DNA from: Crenobacter oryzisoli
Lineage (GTDB): Bacteria; Pseudomonadota; Gammaproteobacteria; Burkholderiales; Chromobacteriaceae
Length of the DNA stretch: 34,629 nt
Direction of reading: 5' to 3'
Assembly: GCF_030385785.1 (NCBI RefSeq)
Contig: NZ_JAUEDK010000045.1
Coordinates: 1 to 34,629 of the forward strand
Made by a program: the position numbers and the translations under genes
The notes under the pieces: model-generated
Databases searched by the model: none
Told to the model about the DNA's origin: nothing
Seen by the model: the letters and a program-made list of their open reading frames with translations, nothing else
Shown here: positions 25,426 to 34,342 of the stretch, piece after piece
How the letters are laid out: each line of letters begins with the position of its first letter
How positions within the stretch are numbered: the first letter of the stretch is position 1

Positions 25426-26760
25426 ATGATGAAAACGCCTGATCTGTTGCAACGCCTGATCAAGGAATGGCCGGAGACGTTGTCCGGCCATTTTACGTTG
25501 GAGCTGGCGCTCAGTGGTGGATTGGACTCGGTGGTGCTGCTAGACCTGCTGCTGCAGGCTCGGGCACACCAATGCTTTACGTTGAGTGCCGTGCACGTGC
25601 ACCACGGCCTATCACCGAATGCGGATGCCTGGTCGGAGCATTGCAGGGCGTTGTGCGAGGCGCGGGCTGTGCCGCTGCGGATCGAGAGAGTTCAAGTCAT
25701 CCCGGACGGCGACGGTGTCGAGGCGGCGGCACGGCGTGCGCGTTATCAGGTGCTTGCCTCATCTTCGGCCAATGTGGTCACGTTGGCGCAACATCAGGAC
25801 GACCAGGCTGAAACGGTGTTACTGCAGGCACTGCGCGGGGGTGGTCCGCATGCACTGGCAGCCATGCCGCGTTGGCGGGCTCTGACACCAGCGATTGACT
25901 TATGGCGGCCCTTGCTGGGCATTCGCCGCGACGAGTTGGAGACCTATGCCGTAGCGCAGGGGTTACGCTGGGTTGATGACGAGAGCAATACCGATCCTCG
26001 CTACCGCCGCAACTGGCTGCGCCACCACTGGTTGCCTGTGCTGGCTGCCGAGTTGCCGGACTATCGGGTGCAACTGCAGCGCACCGCCAGCCAGTTGGCC
26101 GACGCGGCGGCGTTGCTCGACGAGTTGGCCGAGCAGGATCTGGCGCAGGCCGTGCGAGGAGGGCGTCTGCAGTTGGCCGAACTGACCCGGCTGTCCGAGC
26201 CTCGGCAGCGGCAGTTGCTGTTGCGTTGGGTGGAGCGCAGCGGGCTCGGTAGTGCGACGCCGGAATCAGTCGAGGCATTCCGCCGCCAGCTGCTGACCGC
26301 CCGTAGCGATGCCACGCCACAATGGCGGCTGTCGAGAGGTCTCGTCCACCGTTACCGTGGTGAATTGTGGCCCGATGCGGGGTCGGCCTCTCCCCAATGT
26401 CAGTATCTGTCATCGGCGGTATTGACGACGCCCGTGGCCTTGCCGGACTGGCAGGGGGTGCTGGCGTTCGAGCCGCGCAAGGGCGGGCTGCGCAGCGAGC
26501 TGATTGAGCAGGGGCTGTGGCTGCAGCCGCGGCAGGGCGGAGAAAGGCTGGCGTTGAAGGTTGGCCGAAAGCCGGTGAAGACGCTGCTGCAGGAGGCCGG
26601 GGTGCCGCCGTTCCTGCGTGAACGCTGGCCGCTGCTGGTCGATGCCGGCGGCGAGTGTGTGGCGCTGCCGGGCGTGGAGGTGGCAAACACCGCGCAGAGT
26701 GACGATGGCTGGTGGCCACTCTGGACCCCGGCGCTCGGCCCGCAGATCGACGCCGGCTAG
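25426..26760 (+). CDS. tilS: tRNA(Ile)-lysidine synthase
   Basis: This 444-residue enzyme modifies C34 of the CAU-anticodon tRNA-Ile to lysidine, using ATP and lysine, so that AUA codons are read as Ile. The N-terminal PP-loop is SGGLDS (residues 30-35). It is followed by VHVHHGLSPNAD and HQDDQAETVLLQALRGGG, the adenylation motifs, and RRNWLRHHWLP. The TilS substrate-binding and C-terminal domains follow (ERLALKVGRKPVKTLLQEAGVPPFLRERWPLLVD). In-frame ATGs also lie at 25405 and 25429. I prefer 25426 for family length, though no strong ribosome-binding site decides the matter. The lone copy of TTGGCCGAAA at 26561 encodes VGRK here. Confidence 0.94.
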   Translation: MMKTPDLLQRLIKEWPETLSGHFTLELALSGGLDSVVLLDLLLQARAHQCFTLSAVHVHHGLSPNADAWSEHCRALCEARAVPLRIERVQVIPDGDGVEAAARRARYQVLASSSANVVTLAQHQDDQAETVLLQALRGGGPHALAAMPRWRALTPAIDLWRPLLGIRRDELETYAVAQGLRWVDDESNTDPRYRRNWLRHHWLPVLAAELPDYRVQLQRTASQLADAAALLDELAEQDLAQAVRGGRLQLAELTRLSEPRQRQLLLRWVERSGLGSATPESVEAFRRQLLTARSDATPQWRLSRGLVHRYRGELWPDAGSASPQCQYLSSAVLTTPVALPDWQGVLAFEPRKGGLRSELIEQGLWLQPRQGGERLALKVGRKPVKTLLQEAGVPPFLRERWPLLVDAGGECVALPGVEVANTAQSDDGWWPLWTPALGPQIDAG

Positions 26761-26767
26761 CATTACT

Positions 26768-26777
26768 GTTCGGCCAA
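26768..26777 (-). repeat. Intergenic copy of TTGGCCGAAC
   Basis: This reads TTGGCCGAAC on the minus strand, between the tilS stop and its terminator. Its flank (CAGTAATG) resembles that of the copy at 23562. Confidence 0.5.
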
Positions 26778-26795
26778 CCTTGCGGCTCCGCCAAC

Positions 26796-26825
26796 GACAA
26801 AGCCCCGTTCGAACGGGGCTTTGTC
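26796..26825. terminator. Bidirectional terminator between tilS and nudC
   Basis: A perfect 30-nt palindrome, GACAAAGCCCCGTTC / GAACGGGGCTTTGTC, has short T/A arms. It serves the convergent tilS and nudC genes. Confidence 0.88.
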
Positions 26826-26851
26826 ATATTCGTCCGCAAAGCAGCGGCATC

Positions 26852-27646
26852 TCAGTCGTAGCGTCGGCGCAGCTCGTCGACCGTGTGATTGATCAACCAG
26901 TTGGCGATCGACAGCGACGGTGGAATCAACGGCAGCGCGTCGATGTCGTACCAATTGGCATCCTCAATCTCGCCGGCCTGCGGGACGATGTCGCCGCTTG
27001 CGTACTCGGCGATGAACGCCAGCATCAGCGAGTGGGGGAACGGCCAGGACTGCGAGCCAATGTAGCGCGGGGTTTGCAGCCGCAGGCCGACCTCCTCGAG
27101 TGTCTCCCGATGCACGCAGTCTTCCAGGGTTTCACCCGGCTCGACGAAGCCGGCCAGCGCGCTGTACACCCCGGGAGCGAAGTGTGGGGCGCGCGCCAAC
27201 AAAATCTCGCGACCGCGGGTAACGGTGACCATCATCGCCGGTGCCAGGCGCGGATAATAGACTTCGCCGCAGCTGGGGCAGCTGCTGCCCTGGTCATGGT
27301 TGTGAGGGCGCAGCGGAGCGGCGCAGGCGCCACAGAAGCGGTGGGTATGGGCAAAGCGATTAAGCTGAGCCGCCCGCACCAGTGCCTGTGCCTGGTCACG
27401 CGGTAGACCGAGTAAGGCTGGGCGTAGTGGGCTAAGCGTGGTGCCGGCCGGGACGGCGCCGACCAGATTGGCCGAAAACAAGTTGCGGCCGCCCAGTTCA
27501 CCGAGGAAGCGCCGTCCAGTCAGCGACCAGTTCGAAGCTTCGTTGCCGGGCAGGCTGTTGTCGATCAGCACCACTTGCTGGCGGTCGAACACGCTCCACA
27601 GGGTGGGTAGCGTCGGGTCGGGCGAGGCGGGCAGGTTGAGCAGCAT
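26852..27646 (-). CDS. nudC: NAD(H) pyrophosphatase / NAD-cap decapping hydrolase
   Basis: This 264-residue Nudix hydrolase cleaves NAD(H) to NMN and AMP and can remove NAD caps from RNA. The four-Cys zinc ribbon is visible (FCGACAAPL ... SCPSCGEVYYPR, about residues 98-127). The Nudix box is GFVEPGETLEDCVHRETLEEVGL, and the NudC signature after it reads SQSWPFPHSLM (standard SQPWPFPxS). The frame continues upstream as a shadow, but the ATG at 27646 gives a family-like N-terminus (LLNLPASPDPTLP). Ribosome-binding evidence there is weak. The minus-strand copy of the SAN-coding word (27468-27477) reads TTGGCCGAAA on the plus strand. Confidence 0.93.
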   Translation of the reverse strand: MLLNLPASPDPTLPTLWSVFDRQQVVLIDNSLPGNEASNWSLTGRRFLGELGGRNLFSANLVGAVPAGTTLSPLRPALLGLPRDQAQALVRAAQLNRFAHTHRFCGACAAPLRPHNHDQGSSCPSCGEVYYPRLAPAMMVTVTRGREILLARAPHFAPGVYSALAGFVEPGETLEDCVHRETLEEVGLRLQTPRYIGSQSWPFPHSLMLAFIAEYASGDIVPQAGEIEDANWYDIDALPLIPPSLSIANWLINHTVDELRRRYD

Positions 27647-27722
27647 GGGCGGAATCAGGCGGTGAAAGACGCCAAGTGTAACAGGCTGCCGACCGTTATT
27701 GCGCCGCCGACGGCAAGCGGTC

Positions 27723-28850
27723 TCAGTCACGCCCAATTTCACCGTACATCCAGCGTTCGCTCTGTCGTCGTACCACCTCCGATAGTGAACCGCTTTCCTC
27801 GTAAATGCTGCGCAGCCACTGGCTGTCGATGTTGCGCTTGAGCACGCGCTCGCGCAGCTGGGCGTGTTCGCGCTCTGCTCCGAGTGCCCTGGCATGCGGC
27901 AGCAGCGCGTTCAGCGTCTCCAGCATGTCTTCGAGCAGGCTGGTCTGGCGCACTTGATTGGCGTCAACCAGTACCGCGTCGTAGCCGAAGCGACAGGCTT
28001 GGAAGCGGTTATAGCTGTAGGTCAGGTAGTGCTCCACGCGGATGTCGTTCCAATCTTCTTCGAAGCAGCGCCTTGCCAGCATTTGCGCATAAGCGGCCAG
28101 CAGCACCGGGGTGTCGACCGACAGCGGAGTGTCGCAGATGCGGATTTCGACCGTGCCGTATTCCGGCTTGGGGCGGATGTCCCAGTAAAAGTCCTTCATC
28201 GACTCGACAATGCCAAGGTTGGCCATCTTGATGAAATAGTCGTTGAATTCGCTCCAGTTGTGCACCAGTGGCATCGACCCAGACAAGGGAAAGGCATTGA
28301 CGCTGGTTAGGCGCGAAGTCTGAAACAGCGTGTCGACGCCTTGGTGGAACGGCGACGAGGCCGACAGCGCGATAAAGTGAGGGATGTAACGAGAGAGATG
28401 GTGGGTGAGTCGCACCGCCGCATCGCCATCTGGACAACCGATATGGATGTGCTGGCCGTACACGGTGAACTGCTTGGCAAGATAGCCGTACAGCTCCGAC
28501 ACCAGGCGGTAGCGTTCCTTCGGATAGATGCGTTGGTCGCGCCAGTGCTGGAACGGGTGTGATCCGCCGCCTGCGAGGCCAAGGTTGAGCTTTTCGGACG
28601 CGTTGACCAGCAGTGTGCGGATCGCGATCAGTTCGTCGAGCATCTCGCTGGTCTTGTGGTGCACTGCGGTACCGATCTCTATCATGCCTTGGGTGATTTC
28701 TGGCTTGATGTCATAGCCGTGCTTGCGGCGGTTGATCAGTTCGAGCAGGTCGTCGGAGCCGCGGGTCAGGTTGTAGTCGCGCCGATTCAGGATCATCAGC
28801 TCCAGCTCGACGCCGAGGGTCAGCGGTTGGCTGGTGGAGAACTCCAGCAT
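27723..28850 (-). CDS. YbdK-type carboxylate-amine ligase (GCS2 family)
   Basis: This 375-residue protein belongs to the glutamate-cysteine ligase 2 family of YbdK. E. coli YbdK forms gamma-glutamylcysteine weakly, and its true substrate is unknown. Landmarks are the N-terminal LTLGVELELMIL (metal-binding Glu residues), PEITQGMIEIGT, the GGGSHPFQHWRDQRI loop, YGQHIHIGCPDGD (paired His), FPLSGSMP and RPKPEYGTVEIRICDTP. The start at 28850 is a clear ATG in family position. It lies 43 bp downstream of a CPA2 antiporter gene and is probably cotranscribed with it. The adjacency suggests a thiol- or gamma-glutamyl-linked control of the transporter, but this is speculation. Confidence 0.9.
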   Translation of the reverse strand: MLEFSTSQPLTLGVELELMILNRRDYNLTRGSDDLLELINRRKHGYDIKPEITQGMIEIGTAVHHKTSEMLDELIAIRTLLVNASEKLNLGLAGGGSHPFQHWRDQRIYPKERYRLVSELYGYLAKQFTVYGQHIHIGCPDGDAAVRLTHHLSRYIPHFIALSASSPFHQGVDTLFQTSRLTSVNAFPLSGSMPLVHNWSEFNDYFIKMANLGIVESMKDFYWDIRPKPEYGTVEIRICDTPLSVDTPVLLAAYAQMLARRCFEEDWNDIRVEHYLTYSYNRFQACRFGYDAVLVDANQVRQTSLLEDMLETLNALLPHARALGAEREHAQLRERVLKRNIDSQWLRSIYEESGSLSEVVRRQSERWMYGEIGRD

Positions 28851-28893
28851 GGTTTTACTCCTTTTGTCACACCATCTGCTTCAGTGTGGCGGA

Positions 28894-30087
28894 TCATTCG
28901 TGAGTTTCACCTGCCTGCTGTAGGGCGAAGCGGCTGGTCAGCGGGCCAATCAATTCGAGGATGCACAGCACCGCCAGCGTGGCTGGCATCAGCATCGAAC
29001 TCTGGCTCGACAGCAGGGTGCTCGGCGCTAGCAGCATCAGCGCCTGAGTGCCGCTGCCCATTGGGGTCAGTGCGAGGCCCAGCAGGGCGCCGCGCTTGCT
29101 CGTCAGTCCGTTGCTACGGGCAGCGACGGACCACGGCAACATTGCCAGCACACCGCGCAATAGCACAAAGGCCAGGGCCAGCGGCCAGATTCGCACTAAC
29201 TCCGACGGAACCAGTTGTGCCCCGGAGGCGACAAAGAAGGCGACGAAGAAAAAGCTGCTGCGGGCGAGCAGGGTTGGGTCAGTCAAGGTGTTGCCGCTTT
29301 GCAGGTTGCGGGTGGCCAAGCCGAAGACCAGCAGGGCCATCGCCGGCATCATCGCCATCTGCTCGGCCAAGCCGACCACCAACGCGATCATCGCGAACAA
29401 TAGCACCCATTGTGCCTCGCGTTGGCGACCGCTTAGCCAGGCATTCAGGCGGATTGCGACCAGCCCAGCGATCAGCCCGAGCGCTGCAGAACCGAGCACC
29501 AGCCAGGAGGGGCGAAGGAACACCGACTCGACGTCAGCAGCGCTGGCGAAGTGCGAATAGGAAAGTGCCAGGCCGAACGCCACCAGTGAGAACAGTCCGT
29601 TCAGGCCGGCGGTGGCGAGCAAGCGTTCGGTGACCTGGCCTTCGGCGTGGGTTTCACGGGTGATCTCGAGCAGGATCGGTGCCGAGCTCGACACACCGGC
29701 AGCGGCGAGTAACGCAGCGGGAGCATATTGGAGTTTGAACGCGAGCAACAGGCCGAACAAGCCGGTAAAGAGCAGGGTGGATGTGATCAGCGAAGTGAGT
29801 AGGAGGGTGCGCTCGCGGTTTAGCCAGCTCAGGTCGACCCGGCGACCCAGTTCGAACAGCGCCAGACCCAGTGCCAAATCGCTGAAGAGCGATGCCTCGC
29901 TCAAAATATCGTGCTGGATCAGGCCTAGGCCAGAGGGGCCGATGATCAGACCGGTAAGGATGTACCCGGTCACGCTGGGTAAATGGGCAATGCGCTTGGC
30001 AATCTGGCCGCCGAGCACGCCCAGTGCCAGAATCAGGCCAAAGGCAGTCAGTGGGTTGAGTGCCAGTGTTTGCCAAGGAAAACTCAT
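28894..30087 (-). CDS. Cation:proton antiporter, CPA2/Kef-type without C-terminal RCK domain
   Basis: This 397-residue inner-membrane protein has about 12 membrane segments and matches the monovalent cation:proton antiporter-2 (KefB/KefC-like) core. Family motifs are QIAKRIAHLPSVTGYILTGLIIGPSGLG near the N-terminus and FSDLALGLALFELGRRVDLSWL. The APAALLAAAGVSSSAPILLEI region corresponds to the ion-binding crossed helices. It ends after the transport domain, so the nucleotide-binding (KTN/RCK) domain of classical Kef proteins is missing. A strong AAGGAGG site precedes the ATG. The ion (K+ or Na+) cannot be told. It is first in a two-gene unit with the YbdK-type ligase. Confidence 0.88.
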   Translation of the reverse strand: MSFPWQTLALNPLTAFGLILALGVLGGQIAKRIAHLPSVTGYILTGLIIGPSGLGLIQHDILSEASLFSDLALGLALFELGRRVDLSWLNRERTLLLTSLITSTLLFTGLFGLLLAFKLQYAPAALLAAAGVSSSAPILLEITRETHAEGQVTERLLATAGLNGLFSLVAFGLALSYSHFASAADVESVFLRPSWLVLGSAALGLIAGLVAIRLNAWLSGRQREAQWVLLFAMIALVVGLAEQMAMMPAMALLVFGLATRNLQSGNTLTDPTLLARSSFFFVAFFVASGAQLVPSELVRIWPLALAFVLLRGVLAMLPWSVAARSNGLTSKRGALLGLALTPMGSGTQALMLLAPSTLLSSQSSMLMPATLAVLCILELIGPLTSRFALQQAGETHE

Positions 30088-30278
30088 GAGCGCCTCCTTA
30101 TGAGGTTTGATGAAAGCCCCCGCTCATGAGAGGGGCGGCTCAACGGCTCGGGTGACGCGTGCTGCACGGTGCCAGGGCTGACGGCCGCGAGGAGGGTAAC
30201 GAACAAGACGGAGCCGGGCGGCGGCGTGAAGCGGTGGTTCCGTGCGGGCTGTATAAGCAATCTCTGAAAGGCAGTGTG

Positions 30279-31103
30279 GTGATTTTTGACTGGTTTGGCA
30301 AGGCAAAACGTCGCGAACAGGCCCAGGAACAGGCCCTGCGTCTGGGTGAGATTGGCCGTGGTTTGCCGCTGTTGCATGGCCTGACGGACGATGAGTGGCA
30401 GCGTCTGGCTGGGCTTGCCGTCGGCTTTTTACATGACAAGAGTCTGCTGCCCATCAATGGCATGTTGGTCGAACAGGAGGCTGCTCTGGTGGCGCTGCAG
30501 GCGGTGCTGCCGGTGTTGAATCTGGGTGAGGAGGCATTGGCCGGTTGGCAGGAAGTGATTCTATATCCGGATGCTTTCGTCACCCGTGATCTGTGGTTCG
30601 ACTATGCAGGGCTCGCGCATGAAGGCGAACAGGTGCTGATTGGGCAGGCTCGCCAGGACGGGCCGTTGGTGCTGTCGCTGCCGGCAGTGGCGGACTCGCC
30701 CGAGCTCGACGGCTGGAATGTGGTCATCCACGAAATCGCCCACAAGCTCGACATGCTCAATGGCGCACCGAACGGCTATCCGCCGCTGCACAAGGGGATG
30801 AGTCGCGAACAGTGGGCCAGCGACTGGGGAAGGGCGTACGACACGTTCTGCCGTGACCTGGATACTTCGCCTGATGGCGAAAGCGAGCAGTGGCCATGGC
30901 TGGACCCGTACGCCGGCGAGCATCCGGCGGAATTCTTCGCCGTATTGAGCGAAGCGTTCTTCGAAACGCCGCACTGGCTGCAGTGCGACTTGCCGGAACT
31001 GTACCGGCATCTCGCCGCGTTTTACCGGCAAGACCCGGTCAAGCGGCTGCCGGAACCGGGCGAGTCTTTGGGCCCATCGGCGACGGGCGAGGGCGCGGGC
31101 TAG
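30279..31103 (+). CDS. mtfA: MtfA-type zinc-dependent peptidase (Mlc titration factor A)
   Basis: This 274-residue cytosolic metallopeptidase resembles E. coli MtfA, which binds the glucose repressor Mlc and has aminopeptidase activity. The zinc-binding HExxH is in VVIHEIAHKLDMLNG (about residues 148-162). The third ligand Glu lies downstream in EHPAEFFAVLSEAFFE. The C-terminal YRHLAAFYRQDP is typical of the family. The frame is open from 30159, but GTG at 30279 (or the adjacent GTG at 30276) with GAAAGG upstream gives the usual N-terminus IFDWFGKAKRREQ. Whether an Mlc homolog exists here is unknown. It converges on the DUF1415 gene and overlaps its end by 4 bp. Confidence 0.9.
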   Translation: MIFDWFGKAKRREQAQEQALRLGEIGRGLPLLHGLTDDEWQRLAGLAVGFLHDKSLLPINGMLVEQEAALVALQAVLPVLNLGEEALAGWQEVILYPDAFVTRDLWFDYAGLAHEGEQVLIGQARQDGPLVLSLPAVADSPELDGWNVVIHEIAHKLDMLNGAPNGYPPLHKGMSREQWASDWGRAYDTFCRDLDTSPDGESEQWPWLDPYAGEHPAEFFAVLSEAFFETPHWLQCDLPELYRHLAAFYRQDPVKRLPEPGESLGPSATGEGAG

Positions 31104-31666
31104 TCTTTGCTGGCGTTCTGGTCCAGGCCCAGCTTGGCCCAGCCTTCATGACCCAGCGCGTTCAGCGTATCGATGTTCTTCTGATAGATGCTGTCGGCTT
31201 CCGGGAACGCCTCCACCGCACGATCAATGCTGCTTTCGCGCAGCAGGTGCAGCGTCGGAAACGGAGAGCGGTTGGTGTAGTTCTCGATATCGTCGAGGGC
31301 AGTGCCCTCGAACTGGAATTGTGGGTGGAAACTGGCGATCTGCAGTTCGCCTTCCAGCTTCAGCTCGGTGACCACCGAGTCCGCCACTTCGAGGAAATCG
31401 TTGAAGTCGAGGAAGTCGGTCATCACGTAGGGGTGGATCAGCAGCGTGGTGTCGATCTTCTCCGGGCTGGCTTCGGCCAAGGTTTCCAGCTCGGTTACCA
31501 GGTCTTCGATCAGCGCGTCGATGTGCTTGGCATTGCTGACGATAAAGCGTACCTGGTTTTTGACATAAACCGACTTGGCGAACGGGCAGAGGTTCAGACC
31601 GATCACGGCCTTTTCGACCCATAGGCGGGTAGCGGCAATGATCTCGTCGTGGCTAAGCGTGTTCAT
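31100..31666 (-). CDS. DUF1415 family protein
   Basis: This 188-residue soluble protein carries the DUF1415 pattern: the N-terminal WVEKAVIGLNLCPFAKSVYVKNQVRF, the LIHPYVMTDFLDFNDFLEVAD segment, and IASFHPQFQFEGTALDDIENYTNRSPFPTLHLLRE. The conserved Cys in LCPFA and the His of FHP are present. The function is unknown. The ATG at 31666 has GGGA 6 nt upstream, and the GTG directly before it is less likely. Its stop overlaps the convergent mtfA end by four bases. Confidence 0.88.
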   Translation of the reverse strand: MNTLSHDEIIAATRLWVEKAVIGLNLCPFAKSVYVKNQVRFIVSNAKHIDALIEDLVTELETLAEASPEKIDTTLLIHPYVMTDFLDFNDFLEVADSVVTELKLEGELQIASFHPQFQFEGTALDDIENYTNRSPFPTLHLLRESSIDRAVEAFPEADSIYQKNIDTLNALGHEGWAKLGLDQNASKD

Positions 31667-31703
31667 CACGCGTCCCTTTAAAGCGATTAAGCGATGAAAT
31701 GAA

Positions 31704-31728
31704 AAAACCCGGCCTAAGGCCGGGTTTT
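31704..31728 (-). terminator. Rho-independent terminator after the cold-shock gene
   Basis: The palindrome AAAACCCGGCC-TAA-GGCCGGGTTTT has a TTTTTT run on the minus strand. It lies 18 bp past the cold-shock stop and separates it from DUF1415. Confidence 0.9.
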
Positions 31729-31745
31729 GCCAGGGCTGTCAAAAA

Positions 31746-31949
31746 TTACAGCGGCTGGATGTTCGACGCTTGCTTGCCCTTCGGGCCAGTGGTCACGTCG
31801 AAGGACACTTTCTGGTTCTCAGCCAGCGACTTGAAGCCGCTGGAATTGATTTGCGAGAAGTGTGCGAACAGATCTTCGCCGCCTTCGTCCGGAGTGATGA
31901 AGCCGAAGCCTTTAGCGTCGTTGAACCATTTTACGGTACCGGTAGCCAT
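31746..31949 (-). CDS. Cold-shock protein (CspA family)
   Basis: This 67-residue single-domain OB-fold protein binds single-stranded RNA/DNA and melts mRNA structure. RNP1 is KGFGFI (residues 13-18) and RNP2 is DLFAHFS (about 26-32). The start [15 protein letters not shown] is typical of the family. GGGAAACCAAC lies before the ATG. The upstream region to about 32160 is unusually AT-rich with a long leader possible, as in cold-regulated csp genes, but no specific cold-box was identified. It has its own terminator, so it is likely monocistronic. Confidence 0.94.
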   Translation of the reverse strand: MATGTVKWFNDAKGFGFITPDEGGEDLFAHFSQINSSGFKSLAENQKVSFDVTTGPKGKQASNIQPL

Positions 31950-32218
31950 GTTGGTTTCCCTGTGTATGAAGTTAAAAGTTACGAACTCGCATGAAATTCA
32001 AGGGAAATGGCGACTTGAGGTACTGACTGACGCCACTACAGACAAACACATCTCACAACTTGAAAATTCTGCTGCCGATATCCTGCCCGTTGTTACGCCT
32101 GTAAGCAAGCTTTTTTTGTTGGGGGCGGGCCCGGTGAGCGCCGTAGTTGTCGTTAAGTAACCGGCTCGGCGTGTAGGTTTAAAACATTGGCATCCCCAGT
32201 GGCTGAGGGTGAGAGTGG

Positions 32219-33436
32219 CTATAAGAGTCCCAGCAACCATCCGCCCGTGCCGCAGGCCATCACGACCAGCCACGGCGGAAGCCTCCAAAAGGCGAGGGCG
32301 ACGAATGCAACCAGAGCCAAACCGAAGTCAGCTGGCCGATGTATGGCACTGGTCCATACCGGTTGGTAAAGCGCGGACAATAGCAGCCCGACCACGGCGG
32401 CGTTCACGCCAGCGAGCGCTGCCTGCGTGCGGAGGTTACGACGTAGTTGCTCCCAGAAAGGCAAGGCACCCGCCACCAATAAAAACGACGGCACAAAGAT
32501 GGCGATCAGGCACACGACAGCACCAAGCCAGCCATTGGGGGGGCTTTGCATTGATGCCCCGAGAAAGGCCGAAAAGGTAAACAGCGGGCCGGGCACCGCC
32601 TGCGTCATGCCATAGCCCGCCAGGAAGGTTTCGTTCGTTACCCAGCCGCTGGGGACGACTGCCGCCTGCAGTAACGGTAGCACGACATGCCCGCCGCCGA
32701 AGACCAACGCGCCGGCCCGGTAGAAGGCGTTTGCCAGCGCCAAAGTGTGATTCGGCCAGATTTCCAGCAGGGCCGGCAAGCCAAGCAGTAGGACGAAGAA
32801 TAGTCCCAACAGCAAGATGCCAGCCTGGCGGCTTAGTGAAATCGGCAAAAGCTCGTGAGCGGCGGCCTGCATAGGTTTAAAACACAGCAGGCCGGTTACG
32901 GCGGAGACGACGATCACGCAGACCTGTCCCAGAGGTGTCGGCCATAGCAGGATGATGCCGGCCGATGTCACAGTGATGGTAATTCGCATCGCATCGGTAC
33001 AGAGCGTGCGGGCCATTCCCCATACAGCTTGGGCCACAACCGCAACGGCTGCCACTTTCAAACCATGCAGGATGCCGACCGGTAAGGCGTTTCCCCAGGC
33101 AGACAAGCCAAGCGCGAACAATACCAGTGCGATCGCCGACGGCAGCGTAAATCCGGCCCAGGCCGCCAATGCCCCGGTGAATCCGGCCCGCGACAGCCCG
33201 AGGGCCATGCCGACTTGGCTGCTGGCCGGACCAGGCAAGAACTGGCAGAGCGCCACCAAATCAGCGTAACTGCGCTCGTTGAGCCAGCGCCGGCGTGTGA
33301 CGAACTCGTTCCGGAAATAACCCAGATGAGCGATGGGACCACCAAACGATGTCAGACCTAAGCGCAGGAACGCGATGAATACCGTCCACGTGCTATCACT
33401 GGTTTTTTGATGCTGCTCGATGCCTGTCGACAACAT
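32219..33436 (-). CDS. chrA: Chromate transporter ChrA (long-chain, two-domain)
   Basis: This 405-residue inner-membrane protein of the CHR family exports chromate. Both homologous halves are present. The N-terminal half has FLRLGLTSFGGPIAHLGYF, then FVTRRRWLNERSYADLVALCQFLPGP. The C-terminal half has FYRAGALVFGGGHVVLPLL and MTQAVPGPLFTFSAFLG. Length and two-half structure match long-chain ChrA. A longer open frame reaches 33553, but the ATG at 33436 begins the recognisable protein. The GGAG site is close to it (2 nt), so the exact start is uncertain. No chrB or other chromate gene is nearby. Confidence 0.93.
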   Translation of the reverse strand: MLSTGIEQHQKTSDSTWTVFIAFLRLGLTSFGGPIAHLGYFRNEFVTRRRWLNERSYADLVALCQFLPGPASSQVGMALGLSRAGFTGALAAWAGFTLPSAIALVLFALGLSAWGNALPVGILHGLKVAAVAVVAQAVWGMARTLCTDAMRITITVTSAGIILLWPTPLGQVCVIVVSAVTGLLCFKPMQAAAHELLPISLSRQAGILLLGLFFVLLLGLPALLEIWPNHTLALANAFYRAGALVFGGGHVVLPLLQAAVVPSGWVTNETFLAGYGMTQAVPGPLFTFSAFLGASMQSPPNGWLGAVVCLIAIFVPSFLLVAGALPFWEQLRRNLRTQAALAGVNAAVVGLLLSALYQPVWTSAIHRPADFGLALVAFVALAFWRLPPWLVVMACGTGGWLLGLL

Positions 33437-34307
33437 TGCTCCGGGTCTTCTTTGACAATGAAATGGCCGAATACTACCCGAAGTCAGACTACCGCATCGT
33501 CCGGCATAGCTTTCCGTTTGTTTATATGGAGTGCGGCTAAGAGCCACTAACAAAACTTAGCGAAGTGGCCTTGGCTAGGCGTGCGGCTACAGACAATCCA
33601 ACCTGGACTGGACGTGGCAGAGTTAGGATTTTAGCCCTGCTTTTTACAGATACATTTGTTCGTGTAATGTATATTATGTCAAATCTTTGGTGCATTTATC
33701 AGGGCTCTCCGCCTGTTTTCCGCCCCTCTCGACTCCACCAGTACGTGTTTTCACGAATACCGCATGACGAAAACATAATTAAAGCTTTCTAACCGTCAAA
33801 AAAATCCACTACTCATGGCTCATGCCTGGGCTTTTGCGCTATGAAGTTGCGTAAACTAACAAATCCTGTATTGCTGAACTTTTCGTGCGATCTGTACTAG
33901 CTAAAGCCACCCGAGCATTAGACATAAGCGAGACGCAATGGCTCCGCGTGGCTGTACAGTGTGAGTCGTTGTCGTCGCATATCTATGCTGCACCGGATCC
34001 GTGCCAAGGTCTCGGCTGAGCTGGCCATGAGGTCCGTGGCAGGCGCTTGGCCAATCCCTATCGACGCTGGCAGGCTGTCCAGGTCATTCTGTTGTGTTGC
34101 CCGAATACCGTTGCGCCGTCCGCTTGGCTGCTTAGCAAGCCGAGCTGATCGAGGGCTAATATCCAAACGCGACTGCTAGAGGTGCCATGTCATCTTTCTT
34201 GCTGAATTCAGATGGTTCATGATTCGTCGACACAATAAACGGCACATGACAAACTCGGGCCGAGTGATCGCCTTATAGTGGCGCAGATACTAACCTTTTA
34301 GAAAGTA
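33437..34307. other. Gene-poor stretch between chrA and the IS630-like element
   Basis: No gene could be supported. 33600-33800 is AT-richer than the rest of the window. An 82-codon minus-strand frame (33918-34166) has no recognised domain and no convincing ribosome-binding site. The stretch could be decayed DNA at an IS-rich junction. Confidence 0.45.
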
Positions 34308-34311
34308 ATGC

Positions 34312-34342
34312 CATTTCATGTGATAATTTTCTTCATGAAATG
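34312..34342. repeat. Inverted repeat at the start of the IS630-like gene
   Basis: CATTTCATG (34312-34320) pairs perfectly with CATGAAATG (34334-34342) around a 13-nt AT-rich loop that overlaps the transposase start codon. It could be part of the IS end or a hairpin limiting translation. Confidence 0.5.

Noticed and set aside
30084-30130. Two CTCATGAG palindromes flanking the antiporter start as regulator sites
   Set aside because: One copy is created by the start codon itself, and the paired stem is short. The evidence is too thin to list as operators.
33918-34166. 82-codon minus-strand frame near the right end
   Set aside because: No recognised family, no ribosome-binding site, and it sits in apparently decayed DNA next to an insertion sequence.
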